Positions 22,368-30,169 of a stretch of 45,853 bases of DNA are shown here, in pieces. The DNA lies in the NCBI GenBank assembly GCA_900757655.1, contig CAAEOT010000015.1, positions 1 to 45,853 on the forward strand, written 5' to 3'. Under the pieces are notes generated by a model that was not told where the DNA came from, did not search any database, and saw only the letters and a program-made list of their open reading frames with translations. The translations under genes were made by a program, and so were the position numbers. Every line of letters begins with the position of its first letter. Within the stretch, counting starts at the first letter, position 1. The DNA comes from an uncultured Oscillospiraceae bacterium. GTDB lineage: Bacteria; Bacillota; Clostridia; Oscillospirales; Oscillospiraceae.

Positions 22368-22799
22368 ATGGCACTGTACAGCGAAAAGGTCATGGACCAT
22401 TTTGAAAACCCCCGCAACGTCGGCAAGATGCCCGACGCCGACGGCATCGGTGAAGTCGGCAACGCCAAGTGCGGCGACATCATGCGGATGTATATTAAGG
22501 TAGACAACGGCATCATCTCGGACGTGAAGTTCAACACGTTCGGCTGCGGCAGCGCGATCGCGTCCTCGTCGATGGCCACGGAGATGATCAAAGGCAAGCC
22601 CATTGAAGAGGCGCTGGCGCTGTCCAACAAGGCAGTTGTGGAGGCGCTCGACGGCCTGCCGGCCCAGAAGATCCACTGCTCCGTGCTCGCGGAGGAGGCA
22701 GTCAAGGCGGCCGTGAAGGACTACTACGACAAAAACGGCATCGCTTACGATGCGGCGCTCTTCCGGGAGCATGACTGCGCCGCCTGCCACGGCGGCTGA
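22368..22799 (+). CDS. iscU: Fe-S cluster assembly scaffold IscU/NifU
   Basis: 143 aa. Start MALYSEKVMDHFENPRNVG is the IscU signature. Scaffold ligands are visible: C in GNAKCGDIM (with D), C in FGCGSAIASSS and C in KIHCSVLAEEA. The C-terminus carries an added tail with two Cys and a His (HDCAACHGG) seen in NifU-like scaffolds of Clostridia. It receives sulfur from IscS and builds [2Fe-2S]/[4Fe-4S] clusters, which the dehydratase, reductase and regulators in this window need. Confidence 0.95.
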   Translation: MALYSEKVMDHFENPRNVGKMPDADGIGEVGNAKCGDIMRMYIKVDNGIISDVKFNTFGCGSAIASSSMATEMIKGKPIEEALALSNKAVVEALDGLPAQKIHCSVLAEEAVKAAVKDYYDKNGIAYDAALFREHDCAACHGG

Positions 22800-22838
22800 T
22801 CCAACCCTGATACTTCTCTTCCCCCTTCTATGTTTTGC

Positions 22839-22871
22839 GGAAAGCACCCGTCCATTCGGCCGGGTGCTTTC
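22839..22871 (+). terminator. Hairpin after iscU
   Basis: GAAAGCACCCG / CGGGTGCTTTC with a 10-nt loop. The T-tract is weak; it probably ends the iscS-iscU transcript. Confidence 0.6.
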
Positions 22872-22884
22872 TGTATGCCCGCAA

Positions 22885-22922
22885 AAAACACCCCCGCAGG
22901 TTTCCCGGGAAGCCTGCGGGGG
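22885..22922 (-). terminator. Terminator of the SEDS gene
   Basis: Minus-strand stem CCCCCGCAGG / CCTGCGGGGG followed by TGTTTTTTG, directly past the stop of the gene at 22932. Confidence 0.8.
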
Positions 22923-22931
22923 CGCGGTGCG

Positions 22932-24074
22932 TCAGTAATAGATGCTGTTTCGCTTTGGCCTTGGTCGGAAGTGGATGCCCGACACCATGCCGAGTGCGGC
23001 AAAGGTCGTGAACAGGGAAGAGCCGCCGTAGCTGAAAAACGGCAGCGTGATGCCGATGACGGGCGTGATGCCGATGCACATGCCGATGTTCTCAAACGTC
23101 TGGAACGTCAAAAACGCGGCCACGCCGAAGCACACGAGCGAACCCATATTGCTGCCCGAGCGGATGCCGACCATGACACAGCGGATGATGACGATCAGCA
23201 GCAGCACGATGACGAGGATGCAGGCGATCATGCCGAGCTCCTCACCGATGACGGCATAGATGAAGTCCGTGTGCTTGCCGGCGAGGGCGTTGGACTGGCT
23301 CTGTGTGCCGTGACCGAGGCCCGCGCCGGTCCACTGGCCGGAAGCGAGGGCAATCTTGCTCTGGTGCGGCTGCCAGTTGATGCCGGTGTTCGTCGGGTCG
23401 ATGCTGGAGTCGTAGGGTGCGAGGATGCGGTTTTTCTGATAGTCGTGCAGCACGAACTTCCACAGCAGCGGGATCATCGCGGCGATGGCCGCAAAGCCGA
23501 TCGCAAACCAGTGCAGCGCAAAGCCCGCGGCAAAGAGCATCACGAGGAAGATGAAGAAGAAGATCAGCGCCGAGCCGAGGTCGGACGACACGACAAGAAT
23601 CAGCCCGAACAGCAGCACGAAATGGCCAGCCAGCTGCGCGACCGACCACACGGAGTTGAGATCATGGTATTCTTTTAAGTAACTGATCTGCTTTGCCAGA
23701 ATGACGATGAACGTGAGCTTGACGACCTCTGTCGGCTGAATGCCGATGCCGAAAAAGCGCAGCCAGCCGGTGTTGCCGGTGTTGTCGCTCACGCCGAAGG
23801 GGATCAGCAGCAGCAGAAAGACCACGTTGAACGCGCACAGGATCTGCCACTTGTCGGCCAGCACGTCCACGTCCAGCACGGTCATGACCACGAACGCGAT
23901 GACGCCGAGGATGAGCGACGCGCTCTGCACGATGACATACTTGGCCGAATGGTACGACGCCGTGGCGCTCGAGATGACGACGATGCCGAAAATGGCGCAG
24001 ATGAGGCCCATCACGAGCAGGAAGATGTCTGCCCGGTGAAAAAACTCCTTTGCGTAGGACATGACTTTTTTCAT
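22932..24074 (-). CDS. rodA: SEDS-family peptidoglycan glycosyltransferase (RodA/FtsW)
   Basis: 380 aa with about ten transmembrane helices. SEDS blocks are GWLRFFGIGIQPTEVVKL, the large-loop Asp in SSDLGSALIFF, DFIYAVIGEELG and LPFFSYGGSSLF. These proteins polymerise lipid II with a partner class B PBP. The length and lack of an extended C-terminus favour RodA (elongation) over FtsW. The active-site block reads SSDLGSA where QPDLG(S/T)A is usual, keeping the Asp. No mreBCD or PBP gene is adjacent. It is divergent from tsaE with overlapping promoters. Confidence 0.9.
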   Translation of the reverse strand: MKKVMSYAKEFFHRADIFLLVMGLICAIFGIVVISSATASYHSAKYVIVQSASLILGVIAFVVMTVLDVDVLADKWQILCAFNVVFLLLLIPFGVSDNTGNTGWLRFFGIGIQPTEVVKLTFIVILAKQISYLKEYHDLNSVWSVAQLAGHFVLLFGLILVVSSDLGSALIFFFIFLVMLFAAGFALHWFAIGFAAIAAMIPLLWKFVLHDYQKNRILAPYDSSIDPTNTGINWQPHQSKIALASGQWTGAGLGHGTQSQSNALAGKHTDFIYAVIGEELGMIACILVIVLLLIVIIRCVMVGIRSGSNMGSLVCFGVAAFLTFQTFENIGMCIGITPVIGITLPFFSYGGSSLFTTFAALGMVSGIHFRPRPKRNSIYY

Positions 24075-24118
24075 AATGGCCTCCTTTCCGCCGCGGCGGC
24101 GTTTTGAAATCGGCGCTT

Positions 24119-24168
24119 ATTATATCACACAAAACGACTTTACGCAACGGGCGAAACCGTGCTATAAT
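24119..24168. promoter_or_regulatory. Face-to-face promoters of rodA and tsaE
   Basis: Minus: -35 TTGCGT (24142-24147), 17-bp spacer, -10 TATAAT (24119-24124). Plus: -10 TATAAT (24163-24168) with TTACGC at 24140-24145, 17-bp spacer, as -35. The two -35 boxes overlap, so polymerase binding is mutually exclusive. Confidence 0.7.
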
Positions 24169-24193
24169 ACTTCTTCAGAATCGGAGGGATACC

Positions 24194-24625
24194 ATGCAGG
24201 AATATCTGACCCACAGCGAAGCGGAGACCGAACAGGCCGGCGCGGACTTTGCGCGCGCCCTGCCGGATGGCAAGGTCGTGGCCATGTACGGTGAGCTCGG
24301 CAGCGGCAAGACCGCCTTTGTGCGCGGCATGGCCCGCGGCATGGGGCTGACGTGCCGCGTCTCGAGCCCGACGTTCACGATCGTGAACGAATATGAGGGC
24401 CCCCGCGAGCTGATCCATTTTGATATGTACCGTCTCGGCAGCGCGGACGAACTGTTCGACATCGGCTGGGAGGATTATGTCAACCGCGGTTCCGTCTGCG
24501 CCGTTGAGTGGAGCGAAAACGTGGAGGACGCATTTTACGGCGACGAGGTCGTGGTCCGGTTTGAAAAGCTCGGCCAGACGACCCGGCGCATCACGATCAC
24601 GGAAGGGAGCGGGAAATCATGCTGA
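24194..24625 (+). CDS. tsaE: tRNA t6A biosynthesis ATPase TsaE
   Basis: 143 aa. P-loop YGELGSGKTAFVRG, the SPTFTIVNEY motif and HFDMYRLGSADELFDIGWEDY identify TsaE (YjeE). It cycles the TsaB-TsaD complex that makes N6-threonylcarbamoyl-adenosine at A37 of ANN-decoding tRNAs. ATG at 24194 follows CGGAGGG. It overlaps tsaB by 7 bp. tsaD and tsaC are elsewhere. Confidence 0.95.
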   Translation: MQEYLTHSEAETEQAGADFARALPDGKVVAMYGELGSGKTAFVRGMARGMGLTCRVSSPTFTIVNEYEGPRELIHFDMYRLGSADELFDIGWEDYVNRGSVCAVEWSENVEDAFYGDEVVVRFEKLGQTTRRITITEGSGKSC

Positions 24626-25329
24626 TCCTTGCACTGGAGTCCTCGGCCAAGGCGGCGTCGGTCGCCCTGTGCCGCGATGGGGTGCTCATTGCCCAGAGCC
24701 AGCAGTGCAGCGGCCTGACGCACAGCTGCACGCTGCTGCCGATGGCGGAGCAGATGCTGAAAAATACCGACACCAAACTTGCGGATGTGGACGCCATCGC
24801 CGTCGCGCGCGGGCCGGGCTCGTTCACCGGCGTGCGCATCGGCGTGTCCACGGCCAAGGGGCTCGCCTGGGGCGCGCAGAAACCTGCCATCGGCGTGTCC
24901 ACGCTCGAGGCTATGGCGTATCACGGCCTCGCGGCGGGGGAGGGCGCGCTCGTGTGCGCAGCTATGGATGCCCGCCGCAGCCAGATCTACAATGCCCTGT
25001 TTGAGATCCGGGGCGGAAAACCGGTGCGTCTTTGTGAAGACCGTGCGATTTCACTCGCGGAGCTGGGCGAAGAACTGGGAAAAATGCAGAAATCCGCTTT
25101 TCTGGTTGGCGACGGCGCGCAGTTGTGTTATAATACGTGTTTGGACATGGGCATTCCCGCTGTGCTGGCGCCGGGCAATCTGGTCAGCCAGAGCGCGTGG
25201 GGCGTGGCCATGGCCGCCTTCGGGCAGACGCCGGTCCCGGCGGAGGAACTGCTCCCGGTCTATCTGCGCCTGTCGCAGGCCGAGCGGGAACGCCAGGCGC
25301 GGCTGGCTGCCCAGGCGGCACAGGAATGA
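24619..25329 (+). CDS. tsaB: tRNA t6A biosynthesis protein TsaB
   Basis: 236 aa. ASKHA fold without catalytic metal site: LALESSAKAASVAL, VARGPGSFTGVRIGVSTAKGLAWG and VCAAMDARRSQIYNA are typical. TsaB forms the core dimer with TsaD and recruits TsaE, which is encoded directly upstream. The usual next gene rimI is missing; upp follows after 29 bp instead. Confidence 0.95.
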   Translation: MLILALESSAKAASVALCRDGVLIAQSQQCSGLTHSCTLLPMAEQMLKNTDTKLADVDAIAVARGPGSFTGVRIGVSTAKGLAWGAQKPAIGVSTLEAMAYHGLAAGEGALVCAAMDARRSQIYNALFEIRGGKPVRLCEDRAISLAELGEELGKMQKSAFLVGDGAQLCYNTCLDMGIPAVLAPGNLVSQSAWGVAMAAFGQTPVPAEELLPVYLRLSQAERERQARLAAQAAQE

Positions 25330-25358
25330 AAAATTGAATCAACAAAGGAGACGACGAG

Positions 25359-25988
25359 ATGAGTAATGTTCACGTTTTTGACCACCCGCTGATCCAGCAC
25401 AAGCTCTCGATCCTGCGCGACAAGAACACCAGTGTCAAGGAATTCCGCGAGCTGATTTCCGAGATCGCCATGCTGATGTGCTTTGAAGCCACGCGCGATC
25501 TGCCGCTTGAGGCGATCGATGTGGAGACCCCGGTCGCCACGGCGCACTGTAAGCACATCGCCGGCAAGAAGCTGGCCATCGTGCCGATCCTCCGCGCCGG
25601 TCTCGGCATGGTCGACGGCATGGTCACCATGATGCCGAACGTCAAGGTCGGCCACATCGGCCTGTTCCGTGACCCGCAGACGCTTGAGCCCGTGAAGTAT
25701 TACTTCAAGATGCCGCCCGACATTGCCGAGCGCGACGTCATCATCGTCGATCCGATGCTTGCCACCGGCGGCAGCGCGTCCGCCGCGGTGCAGTTCATGA
25801 AGGAAGTCGGCTGCAAGCACATCAAGCTCATGTGCATCATCGGCGCCCCCGAGGGCGTGGCCGTGATGCAGAAGGAGCATCCGGATGTGGACATCTACGT
25901 CGCGGCGCTCGACGATCATCTCAACGAGCACGGCTATATTGTCCCCGGTCTGGGCGACGCCGGCGATCGCATCTTCGGCACCAAGTAA
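25359..25988 (+). CDS. upp: Uracil phosphoribosyltransferase
   Basis: 209 aa, standard length. It converts uracil and PRPP to UMP. VFDHPLIQHKLSILRD at the start, VPILRAGLGMVDG, the PRPP loop VIIVDPMLATGGSA and the C-terminal uracil-binding IVPGLGDAGDRIFGTK are diagnostic. AAAGGAG precedes the ATG. It probably shares the tsaE-tsaB transcript and ends at the strong terminator at 26013. Confidence 0.97.
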   Translation: MSNVHVFDHPLIQHKLSILRDKNTSVKEFRELISEIAMLMCFEATRDLPLEAIDVETPVATAHCKHIAGKKLAIVPILRAGLGMVDGMVTMMPNVKVGHIGLFRDPQTLEPVKYYFKMPPDIAERDVIIVDPMLATGGSASAAVQFMKEVGCKHIKLMCIIGAPEGVAVMQKEHPDVDIYVAALDDHLNEHGYIVPGLGDAGDRIFGTK

Positions 25989-26012
25989 TTCTCTCCTGTT
26001 GATCCGTAAAGC

Positions 26013-26053
26013 AAACACCCGGTATTGGAAAGCCAATACCGGGTGTTTTTTTG
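26013..26053. terminator. Terminator after upp
   Basis: Stem AACACCCGGTATTGG / CCAATACCGGGTGTT followed by T-runs. The inner GGTATTGG...CCAATACC superficially resembles an operator but is a hairpin. Confidence 0.92.
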
Positions 26054-26059
26054 TTTTTT

Positions 26060-26866
26060 TTACTGCAGGTTCAGGTGCTTGCGCAGCATACCGTGCGTGA
26101 GGAAGAAAAAGCCCGCGCAAAACGCCAGCGCGCCCACACACGCGCAGCCGAGCACGGTCCAGAGCGCCTGCAGCACGGTCATTGTGTTGACGGCCGCGCT
26201 GGCCGACCCGTAGAACGCGCCGAAGATCAGCGTCAACACGATGCGCGTGCCGATCCAGAGCACGAAGAAGAACACGACGGACATGAGCCCTTTGTTTTTC
26301 TTGAAACTCTGACCGATCGCCATGGCGGCGTAGGTCATCAGGCACAGGGCAAGGCCGCACAAAACCACCAGCACGACCACGCCGACGGTGAGCCAGCCGG
26401 CCTGCGCCTGCGTGATCGTCGGCATACTGTACGGTGCGCCGAAGGTAAAGGCAAACCGAAACCGGACGATATCCTCGTAGCTGCCGAGCGTGCCGGACAG
26501 CAGCAGGCCGAGCGCGTCGACCGCGAACGTGCCGAGAAACCACACGATCGAGACGATCAGCTTCGAGAAGATCAGCTCCGTCGTCGAGACCGGCAGCGTG
26601 AACATCAGGTAGCCCTCGTCCGTCATCAGGTTGCGGTAAAACCGCAGGATCATGAGCACGACCGTCGTCACGACGGCGGCGATGAGTGAGAGTGAAAACA
26701 CGAACGACACGAGCGCGCCGATGGCGCGGATCAGAAAGCCGTTCTGGTTTTCACACAGGCGGGTGATCAGGTTCGTGAACAGGCCGAGCACCGGCACGGC
26801 CGCATACAGCGGCAGCATGATGCGCGCCGTGGCGCGAAAATCCTGCTTCAAAAGTTTCCCTAGCAT
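26060..26866 (-). CDS. ABC transporter permease (ABC-2-like)
   Basis: 268 aa with about six hydrophobic segments: MLGKLLKQDFRATARIMLPLYAAV at the start, then helices near 30, 70, 110, 170, 205 and 240. The segment TDEGYLMFTLPVSTTELIFSKLI is typical of permeases in YtrB/YtrC- and BcrAB-like exporters (lipid II or antibiotic stress response). It overlaps the ATPase gene by 7 bp. The operon GntR-ATPase-permease suggests a cell-envelope stress exporter; the substrate is unknown. Confidence 0.82.
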   Translation of the reverse strand: MLGKLLKQDFRATARIMLPLYAAVPVLGLFTNLITRLCENQNGFLIRAIGALVSFVFSLSLIAAVVTTVVLMILRFYRNLMTDEGYLMFTLPVSTTELIFSKLIVSIVWFLGTFAVDALGLLLSGTLGSYEDIVRFRFAFTFGAPYSMPTITQAQAGWLTVGVVVLVVLCGLALCLMTYAAMAIGQSFKKNKGLMSVVFFFVLWIGTRIVLTLIFGAFYGSASAAVNTMTVLQALWTVLGCACVGALAFCAGFFFLTHGMLRKHLNLQ

Positions 26867-27555
26867 CTGAATACCTCCCGGAACACAGCGTCCACCGATT
26901 TGCCCTCTTTGGCGCGCAGCTCATCCGCCGACGACTGCAGCAGCAGATGGCCGCGGCTGAGAAACGCCACATCGTCGAGGATGTTTTCCACGTCCGCGAT
27001 CAGGTGCGTGGAGATGACGACGGCAGCCTCGGGGTTGTAGTTAGAGATGATGGTGTTGAGAATGAAATCGCGCGTCGCAGGGTCGACGCCGCCGATCGGC
27101 TCGTCGAGCAGGTAGAGCTTTGCCTTGCGGCTCATGACGAGGATGAGCTGCACCTTTTCGCGCGTGCCCTTGGACATCTGCTTGATCTGCTGCTTGGGCT
27201 GGATGCCGAGCCGCTGCATCATCTGCACGGCCGCGTCGCGGTCAAAATCATCGTAAAAATCGCCGAAAAACGCCAGCAGCTGCAGCGCCGTCATCCAGTC
27301 GGCGAAATAGGTGCGCTCCGGCAGATAGGACACGATCTTCTTCGTCTCCTTGCCCGGCGCCATGCCGTCGATGAGAATTTCCCCGGCGTCCGGCGTGAGC
27401 AGGCCGTTGGCCAGCTTGATGAGCGTGCTCTTGCCGCTGCCATTCGGGCCGAGCAGACCGACGATGTGCCCCGGCTCGACCGAGAGGTCCACGCGGTCGA
27501 GCGCTGGCTCCGCGCCATAGCTCTTGCACAGGCCCTTGCATTCGAGAATTGCCAT
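26860..27555 (-). CDS. ABC transporter ATP-binding protein (YtrB-like)
   Basis: 231 aa. Walker A GLLGPNGSGKSTLIK, Q-loop region SYLPERTYF, the signature MSKGTREKVQL (a variant of LSGGQ), Walker B LYLLDEPIGGVDP and the switch H in ISTHLI. The MSKG signature is usual in the GntR-linked YtrB group. ATG at 27555 follows AGGAGG; the upstream frame extension is a shadow of the GntR gene. Gap to the upstream GntR gene is one base. Confidence 0.93.
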   Translation of the reverse strand: MAILECKGLCKSYGAEPALDRVDLSVEPGHIVGLLGPNGSGKSTLIKLANGLLTPDAGEILIDGMAPGKETKKIVSYLPERTYFADWMTALQLLAFFGDFYDDFDRDAAVQMMQRLGIQPKQQIKQMSKGTREKVQLILVMSRKAKLYLLDEPIGGVDPATRDFILNTIISNYNPEAAVVISTHLIADVENILDDVAFLSRGHLLLQSSADELRAKEGKSVDAVFREVFRC

Positions 27556-27556
27556 G

Positions 27557-27934
27557 TTACATTTCCTCCTTTGTCTGCCGCAGATCCTGCTGCAGCAGCT
27601 CGAGCGCCTGCGCCCGGTCATAGCCGAGCTGCGCCAGCGCCTGCCAGAATGCGTCGATGCCGGCCTGCGCCAGCCGCCGCTTTTCCCGATCGATGCGCGC
27701 CAGATCCTCCGTCACGGTGCGGCCGGCCGTGCGCTGCGTCCGGATCAGCTCCAGACGCTCGAGCTCGGCGAGCGCGCGCTGCATCGTGTTCGGATTCACG
27801 CCGGCGTCGGACGCGAAGTCGCGTACCGACGGCAGCTTGCTCCCGGGCGGGAACTGCCCGAGAATGATCGCGCGGGCAATCTGGTCCACGAGCTGCGTGT
27901 AGACAGGCGCGTCGTTGCGGATGCTCCAGTTCAT
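27557..27934 (-). CDS. GntR/YtrA-family transcriptional regulator
   Basis: 125 aa: a GntR winged helix (1-75; PVYTQLVDQIARAIILGQFPP, LPSVRDFASDAGVNPNTMQRAL) and a short helical dimerisation tail instead of an effector domain, as in YtrA. YtrA repressors control their own ABC operon and respond to cell-wall antibiotics. It is the first gene of the operon; a 36-bp imperfect palindrome covers its -10 region (27958-27993). Confidence 0.92.
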   Translation of the reverse strand: MNWSIRNDAPVYTQLVDQIARAIILGQFPPGSKLPSVRDFASDAGVNPNTMQRALAELERLELIRTQRTAGRTVTEDLARIDREKRRLAQAGIDAFWQALAQLGYDRAQALELLQQDLRQTKEEM

Positions 27935-27957
27935 GTTGCCGCCTCCTGTCAGAATCG

Positions 27958-28011
27958 TGTGTCACTGTATTAAGCGATTAAGACAATAACACAACATGTG
28001 CGGAATGTCAA
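27958..28011 (-). promoter_or_regulatory. Promoter and palindromic operator of GntR-ABC operon
   Basis: Minus-strand -35 TTGACA (28006-28011), 17-bp spacer, -10 TATTGT (27983-27988). A palindrome with 16-bp arms (13 of 16 matched, 4-bp centre; outer TGTGT...ACACA, inner TTAA...TTAA) spans 27958-27993 and covers the -10 and start point, as expected for a repressor operator. Confidence 0.75.
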
Positions 28012-28033
28012 GCCGGATTTTGTGAAGAAGATG

Positions 28034-28066
28034 TAAAAAGCGCCCGCAGCGATCGCTGCGGGCGTA
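28034..28066 (-). terminator. Terminator of the EamA gene
   Basis: CGCCCGCAGC-GATC-GCTGCGGGCG, followed on minus by CTTTTT, just past the EamA stop. Confidence 0.85.
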
Positions 28067-28078
28067 AAGATTGCGGAT

Positions 28079-29059
28079 TCAGACTTCGATTTTTTCTCTG
28101 GTCGCGCCTTCCGTGACCGGGAGCGCGCTCTTTCGCTGCGCGAGCAGACCGGGGAGGATGGACACAAGGCTGCCGCAGAGGATGCACGCGATACCGGCGA
28201 GCATATTGCCCGGGATGGCCTCGTGCAGCACCAGAAACGCCAGCAGCGGCGCGAGCGCGGGCTTGAAGAAGAACACGAGCGACGTCGTCTGCGCGCTTGT
28301 GACCTCCATGGCCAGGAAGTAGCACGTGAAGCCGATGCCGGTCACGCCGATGTAGATAAAGAGCACGATCGGCAGATTGGCTAGTGTATATCCGGTGAAG
28401 AAGGGGATGCTCGCAAACGTGTCCAGTCCTGCGGCCGTCAGGCTGGCGGCGAGGGATGGGATGTGCGTCAGACCGGCGAGCGCGATCATCTCGGCTGCGC
28501 CGAACAGAAAGCCGAAGCACGTCACGACAAGGCCGCCGAAGCGCGCGCACTGGCGCTTGCCGCACACGCCGTAGAGCGCGAACAGCAGCGTCGCCAGCAG
28601 GACGTACACTACACCGAGCGTGTCCAGCTTCAGATTCCACGGCTGGATAATGAGCACGATGCCCGCCACGTCCAGCACGAGGCCCGCGACCTGATTTTTC
28701 GAGATCGTCTCGTGCAGGAGCAGGAAGGCGAACAGCGTCACGAACACGGGGTTGCTGGAAAACAGCACGCCGACGACCGATGCCTGAATGCGCGTGACGG
28801 ACAGCTGATACAGCGACATGCTCACCGCGATGCCCATCAGGCCCAGCAGGGCAAACGAGCCGAGCACCTTGCCGTCGAGCTTCAGACTGCGTTTTTTCAG
28901 TTCGCGCACGGCGAACGGAATGAGCACCAGCCCGCCGACTACGAACCGGCTGAAGTTGAGCTGGATGGGGTTGAACTGCCCGGAGATCAGCTTCAGCGCG
29001 ACCTCCATGCTGGAAAACAGCAGCGTCGTGACCGCGATGTACAGATAGCCTCGTTTCAT
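28079..29059 (-). CDS. EamA-family (DMT superfamily) transporter
   Basis: 326 aa, two tandem EamA repeats giving ten transmembrane helices. The first begins YLYIAVTTLLFSSMEVALKLISG and FNPIQLNFSRFVVGGLVLIPF; the second around GLVVTCFGFLFGAAEM, ending VLHEAIPGNMLAGIACILCG. DMT carriers export amino acids or other small metabolites; the specificity is not predictable. ATG at 29059 was chosen because the first helix begins there; the longer frame lacks a ribosome site. Monocistronic with own promoter. Confidence 0.9.
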   Translation of the reverse strand: MKRGYLYIAVTTLLFSSMEVALKLISGQFNPIQLNFSRFVVGGLVLIPFAVRELKKRSLKLDGKVLGSFALLGLMGIAVSMSLYQLSVTRIQASVVGVLFSSNPVFVTLFAFLLLHETISKNQVAGLVLDVAGIVLIIQPWNLKLDTLGVVYVLLATLLFALYGVCGKRQCARFGGLVVTCFGFLFGAAEMIALAGLTHIPSLAASLTAAGLDTFASIPFFTGYTLANLPIVLFIYIGVTGIGFTCYFLAMEVTSAQTTSLVFFFKPALAPLLAFLVLHEAIPGNMLAGIACILCGSLVSILPGLLAQRKSALPVTEGATREKIEV

Positions 29060-29099
29060 ATGGATAGCCTCTTTTTCAATAGTTGCACAAGCGGTTTCC

Positions 29100-29128
29100 G
29101 TTGTAACACTGTTTTGGACGCTTGTCAA
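29100..29128 (-). promoter_or_regulatory. Promoter of EamA gene
   Basis: Minus-strand -35 TTGACA (29123-29128), 17-bp spacer, -10 TACAAC (29100-29105). Confidence 0.65.
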
Positions 29129-29150
29129 GAAACGACAAACTTTCGACAAA

Positions 29151-29180
29151 CAAAACCGGCGCCCGGTGTTGGCCGGGCGC
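29151..29180 (-). terminator. Terminator after the DNA methyltransferase gene
   Basis: GCGCCCGG / CCGGGCGC stem, followed on minus by CGGTTTTG. Confidence 0.7.
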
Positions 29181-29199
29181 TGGGCGTATGCAGGTTTGT

Positions 29200-30126
29200 T
29201 CAGCGCGGCAGGCGGCCGGCATTGCGCTCCCAGAAAACGCCGTCGGCGTAGCCCTGAATGGCGGGGGTCGTCTCTGCCAGTTCCAGCCGCTTTTCGGCCC
29301 AGGCGCAGTACTGCTCGCTGCGCTCAATGGCGACGAAGCGGCGGCCGAGTTTTTTTGCCGTCACGGCCGTGGAGCCGGAGCCGGCGAAGGGGTCGAGCAC
29401 GATGTCGCCGGGGTCGGAGCTCGCGAGGATGAGCTTGGCCAGCAGCTTTTCGGGCTTTTGCGTCGGGTGCGCGGTGTTTTCCGGCATGGACCAGTAGGGA
29501 ACGGAAATATCATCCCAGAAGTTTGATGGGCACGTGTTGCGAAAGCGGCCGTCCGGCGTTTCCTCCCAGTCCTTCGGCTGGCCGTCGGTGCGGTAGGGCG
29601 CGCGCACGCGGCGGCGCACTTTCACGGCGTCCACGTGGAACGTGTAGTCGTCCGTGCGGGTGGCGAACCAGATATCCTCCATGCCGTTTTTCCAGTTGCG
29701 CTGTGCGCCGCGGCCCTTTTCCCGCTGCCAGGTGATGCGGTTTTGCAGCCGGAAGTAATCCTTGAGCGTCAGGCCGACGATCGGGCTTGAGCGCCAGTCA
29801 CAGCAGACGTAGACCGAGGCGTCCGGCTTGAGCAGCGGCAGCAGCAGTTCAATCCATGCGCGCGTAAAGGCAGCGTAGTTCGCGTCCGTCGTGCGCCGGA
29901 AGCCGCCGCCGGAGAAGTCTTTGGTCAGGTTGTACGGCGGGTCCACGATCAAGAGATCTGCAAAGCCGCGCGGCAGGTGCGGCGCGACCGCAAACGTGTC
30001 GCCGCAGATGGTGCGGTCGCACACGGTGTCGAGCGGCACATCCTCCGTGACGCGCAGGCAGCGCGTGAGATACTCCGGCGCGTCCTCCGGCAGAAAGTCT
30101 ATGGTCTTGTTGCGTTCGGCTTTCAT
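29200..30126 (-). CDS. Orphan DNA adenine-N6 methyltransferase (beta-type)
   Basis: 308 aa. Catalytic motif IV IVDPPYNLTKDF comes before SAM motif I LDPFAGSGSTAVTAKKLGR, the order of beta-class enzymes (PF01555); DPPY favours N6-adenine over N4-cytosine. HPTQKPEKLLAKLI is the conserved motif X region. The middle (120-215) is the target-recognition part. ATG at 30126 (MKAERNKTIDF) follows GAGGTGA; the frame extends upstream as a shadow of tenA. No restriction endonuclease or specificity gene is adjacent, so it looks like a solitary methylase. It starts 43 bp after tenA and may be co-transcribed. Confidence 0.9.
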   Translation of the reverse strand: MKAERNKTIDFLPEDAPEYLTRCLRVTEDVPLDTVCDRTICGDTFAVAPHLPRGFADLLIVDPPYNLTKDFSGGGFRRTTDANYAAFTRAWIELLLPLLKPDASVYVCCDWRSSPIVGLTLKDYFRLQNRITWQREKGRGAQRNWKNGMEDIWFATRTDDYTFHVDAVKVRRRVRAPYRTDGQPKDWEETPDGRFRNTCPSNFWDDISVPYWSMPENTAHPTQKPEKLLAKLILASSDPGDIVLDPFAGSGSTAVTAKKLGRRFVAIERSEQYCAWAEKRLELAETTPAIQGYADGVFWERNAGRLPR

Positions 30127-30169
30127 AGCGTCACCTCGCAAAGGGAAAGCGGCTTTTTTGCTGACATGT

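Noticed and set aside
26013..26053. GGTATT...AATACC resembling another FadR operator
   Set aside because: The arms belong to a long terminator hairpin, and the spacing does not fit TGGT-N3-ACCA.
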